Positions 25,360 to 34,970 of a stretch of DNA of 64,000 nt are shown piece by piece. Both the position numbers and the translations under genes were made by a program. Positions within the stretch are counted from its first letter, which is position 1; the number at the start of each line of letters is the position of its first letter. Source of the DNA: Methyloversatilis universalis FAM5 (lineage in GTDB: Bacteria; Pseudomonadota; Gammaproteobacteria; Burkholderiales; Rhodocyclaceae); assembly GCF_000214035.2 (NCBI RefSeq), contig NZ_AFHG01000030.1:1-64000 (forward strand). Direction: 5' to 3'. The notes beneath the pieces were generated by a model. It made no database searches and was not told the DNA's origin. It saw nothing but the letters and a program-made list of their open reading frames with translations.

Positions 25360-25914
25360 ATGGCTGAACAGACCGGAAACACGCTGTCGGGCGACGAACT
25401 GCAGGTGCGTATCGACGCGCAGCAGTTTGCGCGTGCCGGAACCACGCTATCAGGCGAGGTCAGGTTGGCCGCATTTGAACGGCTGGCGTCCGAATGCGGC
25501 GCGGAAGGCGCCGGCGAGCGTTCGCTGCGCTGGGCGCTTCACGGTTCGGTCGATGCAGAGGGCGCCTGCTGGCTGTCACTCGAAGTGAGCGCTGACGTGC
25601 CCATGCAGTGCCAGCGCTGCCTCGGCGACGTGCTGGTCGAGGCCCGGGGGGCATCACGCTTCCGGCTGGTGGTCGCCGGCGAAGAGTGGGGTGACGAAGA
25701 CCTCGAGGACGACAGTTTCGAGGCGCTCGAGATTGACGGACCGCTCGACCTGCATGCGCTGGTCGAGGACGAGGTGCTGCTGGCCTTGCCGACCGTGCCG
25801 GCGCATGCGCAGTGCGACATGCCTGATGTCGCGGGCAAGGCCGGGGAGCCGGCCGGTGCGACCGAGAAACGGCCGTCGCCGTTCGCGGTGCTCGAACAGC
25901 TGAAACGGAATTGA
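25360..25914 (+). CDS. yceD: YceD, 23S rRNA accumulation protein (DUF177)
   Basis: A 184-residue DUF177 protein. The metal-type Cys pair VPMQCQRCLGDVLVEA and the acidic EDDSFEALEIDGPLDLHALVEDEVLLALP stretch followed by a further Cys (AQCDMP) are hallmarks. YceD proteins are needed for 23S rRNA accumulation and sit directly upstream of rpmF across bacteria and plastids, as here. ATG 25360 matches the family start. Confidence 0.92.
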   Translation: MAEQTGNTLSGDELQVRIDAQQFARAGTTLSGEVRLAAFERLASECGAEGAGERSLRWALHGSVDAEGACWLSLEVSADVPMQCQRCLGDVLVEARGASRFRLVVAGEEWGDEDLEDDSFEALEIDGPLDLHALVEDEVLLALPTVPAHAQCDMPDVAGKAGEPAGATEKRPSPFAVLEQLKRN

Positions 25915-25987
25915 TTCATGCTCGCTGGCAGGTGCCGGCGGGTGAGTGCGTAGAGTTTTTTATCCGGTTATCCGGGGGAGTTGTTTC

Positions 25988-26167
25988 ATGGCTGTCCAGC
26001 AAAACAAGAAGTCGCCGTCGAAGCGCGGCATGCATCGTGCCCACGATTTCCTGACCGCGCCGGCGACTGCCGTCGAGTCGACCACGGGTGAAACCCACCT
26101 GCGTCATCACATCTCGCCGAGCGGCTTCTACCGCGGCAAGAAGGTGCTCAAGACCAAGGGCGAGTGA
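25988..26167 (+). CDS. rpmF: 50S ribosomal protein L32
   Basis: A 59-residue L32. [20 protein letters not shown] is the standard N-terminus and [15 protein letters not shown] the C-terminal part. No zinc Cys motif is present, as in the Cys-free proteobacterial form. GGGGGAG lies 7 bases upstream of the ATG. Its position between yceD and plsX is the classic linkage of ribosome and fatty-acid genes. Confidence 0.97.
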   Translation: MAVQQNKKSPSKRGMHRAHDFLTAPATAVESTTGETHLRHHISPSGFYRGKKVLKTKGE

Positions 26168-26246
26168 TCATCGCCGTTCCGTTGTTTCCGGCCCGCCGCC
26201 TCCGCGCGGCCGAACCGGGTGAACGTGAATTGATCGGGTGCGCGGC

Positions 26247-27260
26247 ATGAGCTATACCCTGGCCATCGATTGCATGGGCGGGGATCATGGTCCGTCCGTC
26301 ACCCTTCCGGCGTCCCTGGCCTATCTGCGCAGGGACCCGGACTGCAGCCTCCTTCTGGTGGGCCTGCAGGATGTCCTCCATGCAGAACTGAAGCGGCTCG
26401 GCGCGGATCGCGAGCCGCGGCTTTCTGTCGTCCACGCGTCCGAGGTGGTCGGGATGGACGAGCCCCCGGCTCAAGCCCTGCGCGGCAAGAAGGATTCCTC
26501 GATGCGGGTCGCGATCGATCTGGTCAAGGAGGGGCGTGCCCAGGCTGCGGTGTCGGCTGGCAACACCGGCGCGCTGATGGCCATTTCCAAGTTCGTGCTG
26601 AAGATGCTTCCCGGCATCGACCGCCCGGCCATCGCGTCCATTCTGCCGACGGTCAAGGGGCACACCTATGTGCTCGACCTTGGCGCCAATGTCGACTGCA
26701 CCTCGGAGCACCTCTACCAGTTCGGCCTGATGGGCGCGATGCTGGTGTCCGCACTGGAGTCGCGCGAGCGCCCCAGCGTCGGTCTGCTGAACATCGGCGA
26801 AGAGGAAATCAAGGGCAACGAGGCGGTCAAGGGCGCGGCCGAACTGCTGCGCGCCAGCGACCTGAACTTCCACGGCAATGTGGAAGGCAACGACATCTAC
26901 AAAGGCACGACCGATGTCGTCGTGTGCGACGGCTTCGTCGGCAATGTTGCGCTGAAGACGTCGGAAGGTCTGGCCCAGATGATCGGCACCTTCCTGCGCG
27001 AGGAATTCAGCCGGGGGCCGCTGCGCAAGCTGATGTACATCGTGGCCCGCCCGGTCATCGCCGCCTTCCGCAACCGGGTGGATCATCGCCGTTACAATGG
27101 CGCCAGCCTGCTGGGCCTGCGCGGTGTCGTGGTGAAGAGCCACGGCTCCAGCGATGCCTACGGCTTTGAACAGGCGGTTGCGCGCGCTGCTGACGCGGTG
27201 CGCAATGACCTGATTGCCCGCATCACGCAATGCATGAAACGTACCGAGGTAGCTGCATGA
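26247..27260 (+). CDS. plsX: Phosphate acyltransferase PlsX
   Basis: A 337-residue acyl-ACP:phosphate acyltransferase making acyl-phosphate for phospholipid synthesis. [13 protein letters not shown] opens the protein; [27 protein letters not shown] and [11 protein letters not shown] are the conserved blocks. ATG 26247 is preferred over GTG 26238 because it begins the conserved [12 protein letters not shown]. Its stop overlaps fabH as ATGA. Confidence 0.96.
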   Translation: MSYTLAIDCMGGDHGPSVTLPASLAYLRRDPDCSLLLVGLQDVLHAELKRLGADREPRLSVVHASEVVGMDEPPAQALRGKKDSSMRVAIDLVKEGRAQAAVSAGNTGALMAISKFVLKMLPGIDRPAIASILPTVKGHTYVLDLGANVDCTSEHLYQFGLMGAMLVSALESRERPSVGLLNIGEEEIKGNEAVKGAAELLRASDLNFHGNVEGNDIYKGTTDVVVCDGFVGNVALKTSEGLAQMIGTFLREEFSRGPLRKLMYIVARPVIAAFRNRVDHRRYNGASLLGLRGVVVKSHGSSDAYGFEQAVARAADAVRNDLIARITQCMKRTEVAA

Positions 27261-28219
27261 CTTTCTGCCGCATTACCGGCACGGGTGGCTATCTGCCCGG
27301 CGCCCCGGTGTCGAACCATGACCTGGTGGCCCGGGGGATCGATACCTCCGACGAGTGGGTTGCCGAACGCACAGGCATCCGCTTCCGGCATTTCGCCGCG
27401 GACGCCGAACATTCCAGCGACCTCGCGCTGCACGCCAGCCAGAAGGCGCTGGAAGCGGCAGGCCGCAGCGCGGCCGATGTCGATCTGATCATCGTCGCAA
27501 CCTCGACGCCCGATCAGGTTTTCCCGAGTACCGCCTGCATGCTCCAGCACAAGCTGGGCAACCGTGCCGCGACCGCCTTCGACGTGCAGGCCGTGTGCTC
27601 GGGCTTCGTCTATGCGCTCACGGTGGCGGAAAAGTTCATCCGCTCCGGTTCGCACAAGTGCGCGCTGGTCGTGGGTGCTGAAGTGTTCTCGCGCATCCTG
27701 GACTGGAACGATCGCGGTACCTGCGTACTGTTTGGCGACGGCGCGGGTGCGGTGGTGCTCGAAGCGTCGGACGAGCCGGGCATCCTGGCTTCCGCGTTGC
27801 ATGCCGACGGTCATTACCACGACATCCTGTCGGTGCCGGGCCAGGTATGCAATGGCGCCATATCCGGCAAGCCGCTGCTGCAGATGGACGGGCAGGCGGT
27901 ATTCAAGTTCGCGGTGCGCGTGCTCGGCGACACCGCGGTCGAACTGATGCAGGCAGCCGGCCTTCCGCTCGATTCGCTGAACTGGCTGGTGCCGCATCAG
28001 GCCAATATCCGCATCCTGCAGTCCACGGCCAAGCGGCTCAATCTGTCGATGGAACACGTGGTGACCACGGTGGCCGAACACGGCAACACCTCGGCCGCGT
28101 CGGTGCCGCTGGCACTGGACGTGGCGGTGCGCGACGGCCGCATCAAGCGCGGCGACCACGTGATGCTCGAAGGCGTGGGCGGCGGCTTCACCTGGGGCGG
28201 CGTGCTGCTGCGCTACTGA
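27257..28219 (+). CDS. fabH: 3-oxoacyl-ACP synthase III (FabH)
   Basis: A 320-residue condensing enzyme that starts fatty-acid synthesis from acetyl-CoA and malonyl-ACP. The catalytic triad is Cys in [12 protein letters not shown], His in [11 protein letters not shown] and Asn in [10 protein letters not shown]. The start at 27257 overlaps plsX by 4 bases. The gap of 60 bases to fabD contains no clear signal. Confidence 0.97.
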   Translation: MTFCRITGTGGYLPGAPVSNHDLVARGIDTSDEWVAERTGIRFRHFAADAEHSSDLALHASQKALEAAGRSAADVDLIIVATSTPDQVFPSTACMLQHKLGNRAATAFDVQAVCSGFVYALTVAEKFIRSGSHKCALVVGAEVFSRILDWNDRGTCVLFGDGAGAVVLEASDEPGILASALHADGHYHDILSVPGQVCNGAISGKPLLQMDGQAVFKFAVRVLGDTAVELMQAAGLPLDSLNWLVPHQANIRILQSTAKRLNLSMEHVVTTVAEHGNTSAASVPLALDVAVRDGRIKRGDHVMLEGVGGGFTWGGVLLRY

Positions 28220-28279
28220 TCCGCGGGGGCGCACCTGCCGGGCGCTCCGCATCGCTGGACATCTGATTCCTTACACACC

Positions 28280-29218
28280 ATGCAGAAACTTGCTTTCGTA
28301 TTTCCGGGCCAGGGTTCGCAGTCGGTCGGCATGATGGCCGCCTATGGCGACGACGCCGACATCCGCGCCACCTTCGACGAAGCGTCAGCCGCGCTGGGTG
28401 AAGATCTGTGGGCGATGGCGGCCGAAGGCCCGGCCGAACGCCTGTCGCTGACCACCAATACCCAGCCGCTGATGCTCACCGCCGGTGTGGCGGTGTATCG
28501 CAGCTGGATCAAGCGTACCGGCCGTCAGCCGGACGTGGTGGCCGGACACAGCCTCGGCGAGTACGCGGCGCTGGTGGCGGCCGGCGTGCTCGCACTGAAG
28601 GATGCGGTGCCGCTGGTGCGTCTGCGCGCGCAGGCCATGCAGGAAGCCGTGCCTGCCGGTACCGGCGCCATGGCTGCGGTACTGGGCCTGGATGCCGACG
28701 TGGTGAAGGCCGCTTGCGTGGATGCCGCCCAGGGTGAGGTGGTGGCTGCAGTCAATTTCAATTCGCCGGAACAGACGGTGATCGCCGGCCATGCCGCCGC
28801 GGTGCAGCGGGCGATGGCCGTGCTGTCCGAACGGGGTGCCAAGCGGACTGTCGCGCTGCCGGTCAGCGCGCCTTTCCACTGCAGCCTGATGCAGCCGGCG
28901 GCCGATCGTCTGGCGGCGGTTCTGCCGGGCATCGCCTTCGCCCGTCCGCAGATCGCGCTGGTGAACAATGTCGATGTGGCGACGCCGGACGAGGCGGACG
29001 CCATCCGCGACGCGCTGGTCCGCCAGGCCGCCGCGCCGGTCCGCTGGGTCGAGGTGATCCAGCGCATGGCCGCGCTGGGCGTCACCACGGTGGCGGAGTG
29101 CGGCCCGGGCAAGGTGCTGGCCGGTCTCACCAAGCGCATCGACCGCAATCTCAACGGTGTGGCGCTGGCCGATGCGGCCGCGCTCGACCAGCTTGCTCAA
29201 CAGATCGGAGTGAATTGA
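28280..29218 (+). CDS. fabD: Malonyl-CoA:ACP transacylase (FabD)
   Basis: A 312-residue transacylase loading malonyl groups on ACP. LAFVFPGQGSQSVGM opens it; the catalytic Ser is in GHSLGEYAAL and the partner His in VSAPFHCSLM. Full length. Its TGA shares a base with the ATG of fabG (TGATG), indicating tight coupling. Confidence 0.97.
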   Translation: MQKLAFVFPGQGSQSVGMMAAYGDDADIRATFDEASAALGEDLWAMAAEGPAERLSLTTNTQPLMLTAGVAVYRSWIKRTGRQPDVVAGHSLGEYAALVAAGVLALKDAVPLVRLRAQAMQEAVPAGTGAMAAVLGLDADVVKAACVDAAQGEVVAAVNFNSPEQTVIAGHAAAVQRAMAVLSERGAKRTVALPVSAPFHCSLMQPAADRLAAVLPGIAFARPQIALVNNVDVATPDEADAIRDALVRQAAAPVRWVEVIQRMAALGVTTVAECGPGKVLAGLTKRIDRNLNGVALADAAALDQLAQQIGVN

Positions 29219-29964
29219 TGGGCGTACTTGACGGACAGATCGCGCTGGTGACCGGCGCGAGCCGCGGCATCGGCCGCTCGATCGCGCTGGCGCTGGGCCA
29301 GGCGGGCGCGACCGTGGTCGGTACCGCCACGTCTGAAAGCGGCGCTGCAGGCATCCAGCAGGCCTTCGACGCCGCGGGCATCAAGGGCCGCGGCGTGGTG
29401 CTCGACGTGACCGATGCGGCGGCCATCCCCGCCGTGATCGGCGCGATCGAGAAGGACTTCGGCACCGTGTCGGTGCTGGTGAACAACGCCGGCATCACGC
29501 GTGACAATCTCGCCATGCGGATGAAGGATGACGAGTGGCAGGCGGTGATCGACACCAACCTCAAGGCGGTGTTCACCATGTCGCGCGCGGTGATGAAGGG
29601 CATGATGAAGGCGCGCAGCGGCCGCATCATCAACATCACCTCGGTGGTAGGCGAAACCGGCAATCCGGGCCAGGCCAACTACGCGGCCGCCAAGGCCGGC
29701 GTGGCCGGCATGAGCATGGCCCTGGCGCGCGAACTGGGTTCGCGCAACATCACGGTGAACTGCGTGGCGCCCGGCTTCATCGCCACCGACATGACCGAGG
29801 CCCTGGGCGACGCTGCACGCGACGCGCTGCTGGGCCAGATTCCGCTGGGTCGTCTGGGTCATGCCGACGAGGTCGCCGCGGCGGTCGTATTCCTCGCTTC
29901 GCCCGGTGCAGCCTACGTCACCGGCAGCACGCTGCACGTCAACGGCGGCATGTTCATGCATTGA
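29218..29964 (+). CDS. fabG: 3-oxoacyl-ACP reductase (FabG)
   Basis: A 248-residue short-chain dehydrogenase reducing 3-ketoacyl-ACP with NADPH. The Rossmann motif TGASRGIG is near residues 13-20, NNAG follows, and the Ser...Tyr-X3-Lys active site is Ser in INITSVVG with ANYAAAKAG. It starts at 29218, inside the fabD stop. Confidence 0.97.
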   Translation: MGVLDGQIALVTGASRGIGRSIALALGQAGATVVGTATSESGAAGIQQAFDAAGIKGRGVVLDVTDAAAIPAVIGAIEKDFGTVSVLVNNAGITRDNLAMRMKDDEWQAVIDTNLKAVFTMSRAVMKGMMKARSGRIINITSVVGETGNPGQANYAAAKAGVAGMSMALARELGSRNITVNCVAPGFIATDMTEALGDAARDALLGQIPLGRLGHADEVAAAVVFLASPGAAYVTGSTLHVNGGMFMH

Positions 29965-29970
29965 TTTCAC

Positions 29971-30009
29971 CCGGGCGCCGGACAGTGTGTTCCACCGGTT
30001 GGCGCCCGG
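29971..30009 (+). repeat. Hairpin between fabG and acpP
   Basis: Perfect 9-base-pair inverted repeat CCGGGCGCC/GGCGCCCGG with a 21-base loop, six bases after the fabG stop and without a T tract. It may limit read-through or protect the fabG end, letting acpP be expressed separately. Confidence 0.55.
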
Positions 30010-30031
30010 AAGCGAAGTGGAGCAGGCTTTC

Positions 30032-30040
30032 TGATACACT
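30032..30040 (+). promoter_or_regulatory. Candidate extended -10 promoter of acpP
   Basis: TGATACACT fits an extended -10 (TGN-TACACT), 64 bases before the acpP start and after the hairpin at 29971. The -35 is weak. A separate acpP promoter would fit the high ACP demand. Confidence 0.45.
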
Positions 30041-30103
30041 CGCGCCACTTTTTTTTCGCGTCCTCACGCTCTCGTCAGGGCCTAACAGGGAAGGAGTACC
30101 GCA

Positions 30104-30349
30104 ATGGAAAACATCGAACAACGCGTCAAGAAGATCGTCGCCGAACAACTGGGCGTCAACGAGGCCGAGATCAAGAACGAATCGTCCTTCGTGGATGATC
30201 TGGGTGCCGATTCGCTCGACACCGTCGAACTGGTGATGGCCCTCGAAGAAGAATTCGAGTGCGAAATCCCGGACGAAGAAGCCGAGAAGATCACCTCGGT
30301 GCAGCAAGCCATCGACTACGTGACTCGTCACCTCGCCAGCAAGGCTTGA
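30104..30349 (+). CDS. acpP: Acyl carrier protein
   Basis: An 81-residue acidic ACP, carrier of growing acyl chains. The phosphopantetheine attachment Ser is S37 in [23 protein letters not shown] lies about 7 bases before the ATG, a strong ribosome binding site fitting very high expression. It is modified by AcpS, encoded at 44411. Confidence 0.98.
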   Translation: MENIEQRVKKIVAEQLGVNEAEIKNESSFVDDLGADSLDTVELVMALEEEFECEIPDEEAEKITSVQQAIDYVTRHLASKA

Positions 30350-30373
30350 TCGTTTCATTTCGCGGAGCACGTT

Positions 30374-31612
30374 TTGGCACGTAAGAGAATAGTCGTCACC
30401 GGCCTGGGCATCATTTCCCCGGTCGGCAATACCGTCGGCCAAGCCTGGGAGAACATACTGGCGGCGAAGTCGGGCATTCGTCGCATCACGCGCTTCGATG
30501 CTTCGGAAATGCCGGTCCAGATCGCAGGCGAAGTACGCGATTTCGACGTCGCCAACTACCTGTCTCCGAAAGAGGCCCGCCGTTACGACACCTTCATCCA
30601 TTACGGCATTGCTGCCTCGATGGATGCGGTGCGTGATGCCGGTCTCGAAGCGCACCCGGCCAACGCCGAGCGCATCGGCGTGTGTGTCGGTTCCGGCATC
30701 GGCGGCCTGCCGATGATCGAGGACACGCATACCGCCATGATGTCCGGCGGCGTGCGCAAGGTGTCGCCGTTCTTCATTCCCGGTTCGATCATCAACATGA
30801 TCTCCGGCATCGTCGCGATCAACTACGGCTTCAAGGGCCCGAATTTCGCGACGGTGAGTGCCTGTGCCACTGCCAATCACTCGATCGGCGAAGCCATGCG
30901 CCTGATCGAGTACGGTGACGCCGACGTGATGATCGCCGGCGGTGCCGAATCGACCATCTGCAGTCTCGCGGTGGGTGGTTTCGCGGCTGCGAAGGCGCTG
31001 TCTACCCGCAACGATGATCCGGAAACGGCCAGCCGTCCGTGGGACACCGGCCGTGACGGTTTCGTGCTGGGTGAAGGTGCCGGCGTGCTGGTGCTCGAGG
31101 AATACGAACACGCCAAGGCGCGCGGGGCTCGCATCTACTGCGAGCTGGCCGGCTACGGCATGAGCGCGGACGCGCATCACATCACCGCCCCGTGCGAGGA
31201 TGGCGAGGGCGCTTCGCGCAGCATGGCCAATGCACTGCGTAACGGTGGTGTGGCGCTGGACGAAGTGGACTACATCAACGCCCACGGCACATCCACGCCG
31301 CTGGGTGACATTGCCGAAACGGTGGCGGTCAAGCGCTGCTTCGGCGAGCACGCCAAAAAGCTGTGCGTCAGTTCGACCAAGTCCATGACCGGCCACGCGC
31401 TGGGCGCGGCGTCGGGCATCGAGGCGGTGGTGAGCATTCTGGCGCTGCACCACCAGATCGCGCCGCCGACCGCCAATCTGCACGATCAGGATCCGGCCTG
31501 CGACCTGGATTACGTCCCGCTGGTCCCGCGAGAAATGAAGATCCGCGCCGCGATGTCGAATGCCTTCGGTTTCGGGGGCACCAACGCGACGCTGGTGTTC
31601 CGTCGCCTCTGA
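30374..31612 (+). CDS. fabF: 3-oxoacyl-ACP synthase II (FabF)
   Basis: A 412-residue condensing enzyme for chain elongation. The Cys-His-His active site is SACATANHSIG, NAHGTSTPLGD and SMTGHALGAA. The start is TTG at 30374: GGAG (30364-30367) lies 6 bases upstream, and ARKRIVVTGLG follows at once as in the family, with no ATG available. It is followed by a strong terminator at 31667. Confidence 0.96.
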   Translation: MARKRIVVTGLGIISPVGNTVGQAWENILAAKSGIRRITRFDASEMPVQIAGEVRDFDVANYLSPKEARRYDTFIHYGIAASMDAVRDAGLEAHPANAERIGVCVGSGIGGLPMIEDTHTAMMSGGVRKVSPFFIPGSIINMISGIVAINYGFKGPNFATVSACATANHSIGEAMRLIEYGDADVMIAGGAESTICSLAVGGFAAAKALSTRNDDPETASRPWDTGRDGFVLGEGAGVLVLEEYEHAKARGARIYCELAGYGMSADAHHITAPCEDGEGASRSMANALRNGGVALDEVDYINAHGTSTPLGDIAETVAVKRCFGEHAKKLCVSSTKSMTGHALGAASGIEAVVSILALHHQIAPPTANLHDQDPACDLDYVPLVPREMKIRAAMSNAFGFGGTNATLVFRRL

Positions 31613-31639
31613 CGCGGGCGGCGCCGGACGTCCGCAAGG

Positions 31640-32104
31640 ATGGCAGTCGCCGAACCGATTCAGCTGAAAGGGTCACGTCGTTCAGACGTGGCCCTTTTTG
31701 TTTGTGCGCTGGCTGCGGTTCTGGTGGCGTGGCTGCAGCCGGTGGTCACCTTCGCGCTGCTGCCGGCGCTGTGCGCCTGCGCGTGGCTGCGACATCGCGA
31801 CCGGGGTCTGCAGGCGCTGTCGCTGGAGAACGGGTGTGATGTGCGGCTGTACCGACGCGATGGCGAGACGGTGCAGGCGCGGCTCAGGCACGCGCGCATG
31901 AGCCGGCATGCGCTGTCCCTTGAACTGGAGTGCGCCGGATCGGGCCCGCGGCGTCTGCTGCTCAGCGCCGACCGCTTCGTCCGGCGGGACGACTTCAGGC
32001 GTCTGCGGCGAGCGGTGCGTGAAGGTCTTCGGGATGACGCGCGCGACGCGGCCGGAGGATGGTCGGCATGGCGGTCGCGCTGGTTTCCGGATAGTCGCGG
32101 CTGA
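31640..32104 (+). CDS. YgfX-like small membrane protein
   Basis: A 154-residue protein with one hydrophobic hairpin at about residues 17-48 ([25 protein letters not shown]) followed by a basic cytoplasmic part with [13 protein letters not shown] and many Arg residues. This is the layout of YgfX/CptA-type proteins often found near nadB in betaproteobacteria. Its first codons lie across the fab terminator at 31667-31699 and ATG 31640 has no good ribosome site, so the true start may be GTG 31688. The 3' end overlaps nadB on the other strand by 110 bases. Confidence 0.6.
   Translation: MAVAEPIQLKGSRRSDVALFVCALAAVLVAWLQPVVTFALLPALCACAWLRHRDRGLQALSLENGCDVRLYRRDGETVQARLRHARMSRHALSLELECAGSGPRRLLLSADRFVRRDDFRRLRRAVREGLRDDARDAAGGWSAWRSRWFPDSRG
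31667..31699 (+). terminator. Strong intrinsic terminator of the fab operon
   Basis: A 13-base-pair stem AAAGGGTCACGTC/GACGTGGCCCTTT (one G-T pair) with loop GTTCA and a T tract, 55 bases after fabF. It lies inside the 5' end of the ORF starting at 31640. Confidence 0.85.
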
Positions 32105-33620
32105 AGTGCAGGCCGCGGCTTTCGTGCCGCTGCATCGCGCTGCGCACGATGAGGTGGGCGGTGAGCACCAGATTGCGCAGTTCGATCAGGTCGTTGCTGA
32201 TGCGGAAATTGGCGTAGTACTCGTCGATTTCCCGCTCGAGCAGCCGGATGCGATGCAGCGCGCGTTCCAGTCGCTTGTTGGTGCGGACGATGCCCACGTA
32301 GTCCCACATGAAGCGGCGCAGTTCGTCCCAGTTGTGGGCGATCACCACCTCTTCGTCGGCGTCGGTGACGCGGCTTTCGTCCCAGGCCGGCAGATCCGGC
32401 TGGGCCTGCGGGCTGCGGGCGAGGATGTCCTGTGCCGCTGATTCGGCATAGACCAGGCATTCCAGCAGTGAATTGCTTGCCAGACGGTTCGCGCCGTGCA
32501 GCCCGGTGTAGCTGGTTTCGCCCAGCGCGTACAGGCCGTCGACGTCGGTGCGGGCACGGTGATCGACCCGCACGCCGCCACAGGTGTAGTGGGCGGCCGG
32601 CACCACCGGTATCGGCTGCCGGGTGATGTCGATGCCCAGTTCCAGACAGCGGGCGTGGATGTTCGGGAAGTGGCTGATCAGGAAGTCGGCCGGCTTGTGC
32701 GACACGTCCAGATAGACGCAGTCCAGACCGCGCTTCTTCATTTCATAGTCGATCGCACGCGCCACCACGTCGCGCGGCGCCAGTTCGGCGCGCTCGTCGT
32801 GGGCCGGCATGAAGCGTTCGCCGTCCGGCAGCCGCAGGAGGCCGCCTTCGCCGCGCATGGCTTCGGTGATCAGGAAAGACTTGGCATGTGGGTGATAGAG
32901 GCAGGTCGGATGGAACTGGATGAATTCCATGTTGCCGACCCGGCAGCCGGCCCGCCAGGCCATCGCGATGCCGTCGCCGGTCGCGGTGTCCGGATTGGTC
33001 GTGTACAGATAGACCTTGCCCGCGCCACCGGTTGCCAGGGCCACCACCGGGGCCGAGAAGGTATCGACCTGGTCGTCATCGAGATCCAGCACGTAGGCGC
33101 CGGCACAGCCCAGATCCGGGCGGCCGATTTTCCAGCCCACGATGAGATCCACCGCCAGATGGCGCTCGAAGATGTGAATGTTCGGATGTGCCTTGACCTG
33201 GCCGGTCAGCGTCATCTGGATGGCGGAACCGGTGGCGTCCGCCGCATGCACGATGCGGCGGTGGCTGTGGCCGCCTTCACGCGTCAGGTGGTACCCGAGC
33301 GCACTGCCTTCATCGCGGGTGAAGGGTACGCCCCGGGCGATCAGCCATTCGATCGCGCGCCGGCCGTTCTCGACCACGAAGCGGCTGGCCTCAAGGTCGC
33401 ACAGACCGGCGCCAGCCACCAGCGTATCGCGAAGGTGGGCTTCGATCGAATCCTCGTCGTCCAGTACCGCTGCCACACCACCCTGAGCCCAGCTCGAAGC
33501 CGAATCCTCCAGCTTGAGCTTGGTGATGAGCGCAACCTGGCGGCCGGCCTCGGCAAGACGCAGCGAAAGCGCCTGGCCCGCAAGGCCGCTTCCCAGTACC
33601 AGCACGTCGAATGTCTGCAC
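31995..33620 (-). CDS. nadB: L-aspartate oxidase
   Basis: A 541-residue FAD enzyme oxidising L-aspartate to iminoaspartate, the first step of NAD synthesis. The FAD motif [21 protein letters not shown] is N-terminal; [11 protein letters not shown], the active-site segment [12 protein letters not shown] and [10 protein letters not shown] are conserved, and [15 protein letters not shown] is the flavin C-terminal motif. The start is GTG at 33620, just before QTFDVLVLG. No nadA or nadC lies beside it. It is divergent from rpoE. Confidence 0.96.
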   Translation of the reverse strand: MQTFDVLVLGSGLAGQALSLRLAEAGRQVALITKLKLEDSASSWAQGGVAAVLDDEDSIEAHLRDTLVAGAGLCDLEASRFVVENGRRAIEWLIARGVPFTRDEGSALGYHLTREGGHSHRRIVHAADATGSAIQMTLTGQVKAHPNIHIFERHLAVDLIVGWKIGRPDLGCAGAYVLDLDDDQVDTFSAPVVALATGGAGKVYLYTTNPDTATGDGIAMAWRAGCRVGNMEFIQFHPTCLYHPHAKSFLITEAMRGEGGLLRLPDGERFMPAHDERAELAPRDVVARAIDYEMKKRGLDCVYLDVSHKPADFLISHFPNIHARCLELGIDITRQPIPVVPAAHYTCGGVRVDHRARTDVDGLYALGETSYTGLHGANRLASNSLLECLVYAESAAQDILARSPQAQPDLPAWDESRVTDADEEVVIAHNWDELRRFMWDYVGIVRTNKRLERALHRIRLLEREIDEYYANFRISNDLIELRNLVLTAHLIVRSAMQRHESRGLHFSRDYPETSATAMPTILRPRRARHPEDLHAPLAADA

Positions 33621-33791
33621 GGTTTTCCGCGTTTCACGAGAAGGGCTGCACTATATCGCAGTGCAACGCGACGTACCGCCGGAAACGCTGAGTGACGCAT
33701 CGGATGAACTTTGCTGAAACCATCCAGTCAATGAGGGCATGGACGCGACCCTGAACCCCCTCCAAGTAATGCCCAGGCCTGTGCGCTCGGA

Positions 33792-33797
33792 TATACT
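33792..33797 (+). promoter_or_regulatory. Candidate -10 box upstream of rpoE
   Basis: TATACT 59 bases before the rpoE start; the -35 at proper spacing is weak (ATGCCC). In many bacteria rpoE also has a sigmaE-dependent promoter; I cannot identify one with confidence here. Confidence 0.35.
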
Positions 33798-33855
33798 GCG
33801 CGCCAGTTCAAAATCCGCGCCGGCGAAAGACCCGGGTGGCACCACAACGGCCCAG

Positions 33856-34455
33856 ATGACTGAGCGAGAGCTTGACCAGCGACTCGTCGAGCGCGCGCAG
33901 CGCGGCGACAAGCAGGCCTTCGGGCTGCTGGTCAGCAAGTACCAGCGCAAGCTCGGACGGCTGCTGTCGCGCCTGATACGCGACCCTGCCGAGGTCGAGG
34001 ACGTCGCACAGGAAGCCTTCATCAAGGCCTACCGTGCGCTGCCTTCGTTCCGTGGCGAGAGTGCGTTCTACACTTGGCTTTACCGCATCGGCGTGAATAC
34101 CGCGAAGAACTATCTCGTGTCCCAGGGCCGGCGTGCCCCGACCAGCACGGAGTTCGATTCCGAAGAGGCGGAGAACTTTGACGACAGCGACAACCTCAGG
34201 GATATCAACACGCCCGAACGGCTGCTGCTGACCAAGCAGATCGGAGAGACGGTGACTTCCGCGATGGAAGCGCTGCCTGAAGAACTGCGCACGGCCATCA
34301 TGCTGCGCGAACTCGAGGGCATGGCCTACGAGGAAATCGCGATGGTGATGGAGTGTCCGATCGGCACGGTGCGTTCGCGCATCTTCCGTGCCCGTGAGGC
34401 GATCGCCGAAAAGCTGCGCCCGCTGCTCGATACGGCACCCGACAAGAGGTGGTAA
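33856..34455 (+). CDS. rpoE: RNA polymerase sigma factor RpoE (sigmaE)
   Basis: A 199-residue ECF sigma factor for envelope stress. Region 2 holds YRIGVNTAKNYLVSQGRR and EDVAQEAFIKAYRALPSFRG; region 4 holds LREL-EGMAYEEIAMVMECPIGTVRSRIFRAREAI, matching RpoE closely. ATG 33856 (MTERELDQRLVERAQRGD) matches the E. coli start; the longer in-frame start at 33739 adds sequence that overlaps the promoter. First gene of rpoE-rseA-rseB-rseC-mucD. Confidence 0.95.
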   Translation: MTERELDQRLVERAQRGDKQAFGLLVSKYQRKLGRLLSRLIRDPAEVEDVAQEAFIKAYRALPSFRGESAFYTWLYRIGVNTAKNYLVSQGRRAPTSTEFDSEEAENFDDSDNLRDINTPERLLLTKQIGETVTSAMEALPEELRTAIMLRELEGMAYEEIAMVMECPIGTVRSRIFRAREAIAEKLRPLLDTAPDKRW

Positions 34456-34460
34456 CACGC

Positions 34461-34970
34461 ATGAAAGAGAATCTGAGCGCCTTCATCGACAATGAACTCG
34501 ATGAGCGCACGTCGCAGCAGGTGCTGGACCGCCTGCATGCCGACGGTGATCTGCGTGACGAGTTCGCGCTGCAGGTGCTGATCGGTGACTTGCTGCGCGG
34601 CGAACAGCGGCATTTCGACGACGGCTTCACCGCATCGGTCATGAGCCGTCTTGAGGACGAGCCCACCGTGCTTGCACCGGTCGCGCTGCGCGTGCAGCCG
34701 GAAGCCAAGCGCCTGTGGATGCCGGCCGCCGCCGCGGTTGCCGGCGTCGCGCTGGTGTCCTGGCTGGGACTCGACCTGATGTCTGCGCCGTCCGAGCAGC
34801 TTGCGGTGGTGCCTGTGGCTGCGCCCGCCGTTGTCCAGGTCGCCCAGACCGACTCTCCCCTCCGCGCCTATCTGGTGGCGCATCAGGCTTACTCTCCGGC
34901 CGGCAGCATGCAGGGTGTCGCCCTGTACGCGCGCGGCGTTTCGGACCCGCAGACCGACGAACGTCGATGA
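34461..34970 (+). CDS. rseA: Anti-sigmaE factor RseA
   Basis: A 169-residue inner-membrane anti-sigma factor. The N-terminal cytoplasmic domain (MKENLSAFIDNELDERTSQQVLDRL) binds sigmaE; a single membrane helix lies near residues 88-108 (MPAAAAVAGVALVSWLGLDLM); a short periplasmic tail follows. It starts 5 bases after rpoE and overlaps rseB as ATGA. Proteolysis of RseA releases sigmaE. Confidence 0.9.
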   Translation: MKENLSAFIDNELDERTSQQVLDRLHADGDLRDEFALQVLIGDLLRGEQRHFDDGFTASVMSRLEDEPTVLAPVALRVQPEAKRLWMPAAAAVAGVALVSWLGLDLMSAPSEQLAVVPVAAPAVVQVAQTDSPLRAYLVAHQAYSPAGSMQGVALYARGVSDPQTDERR

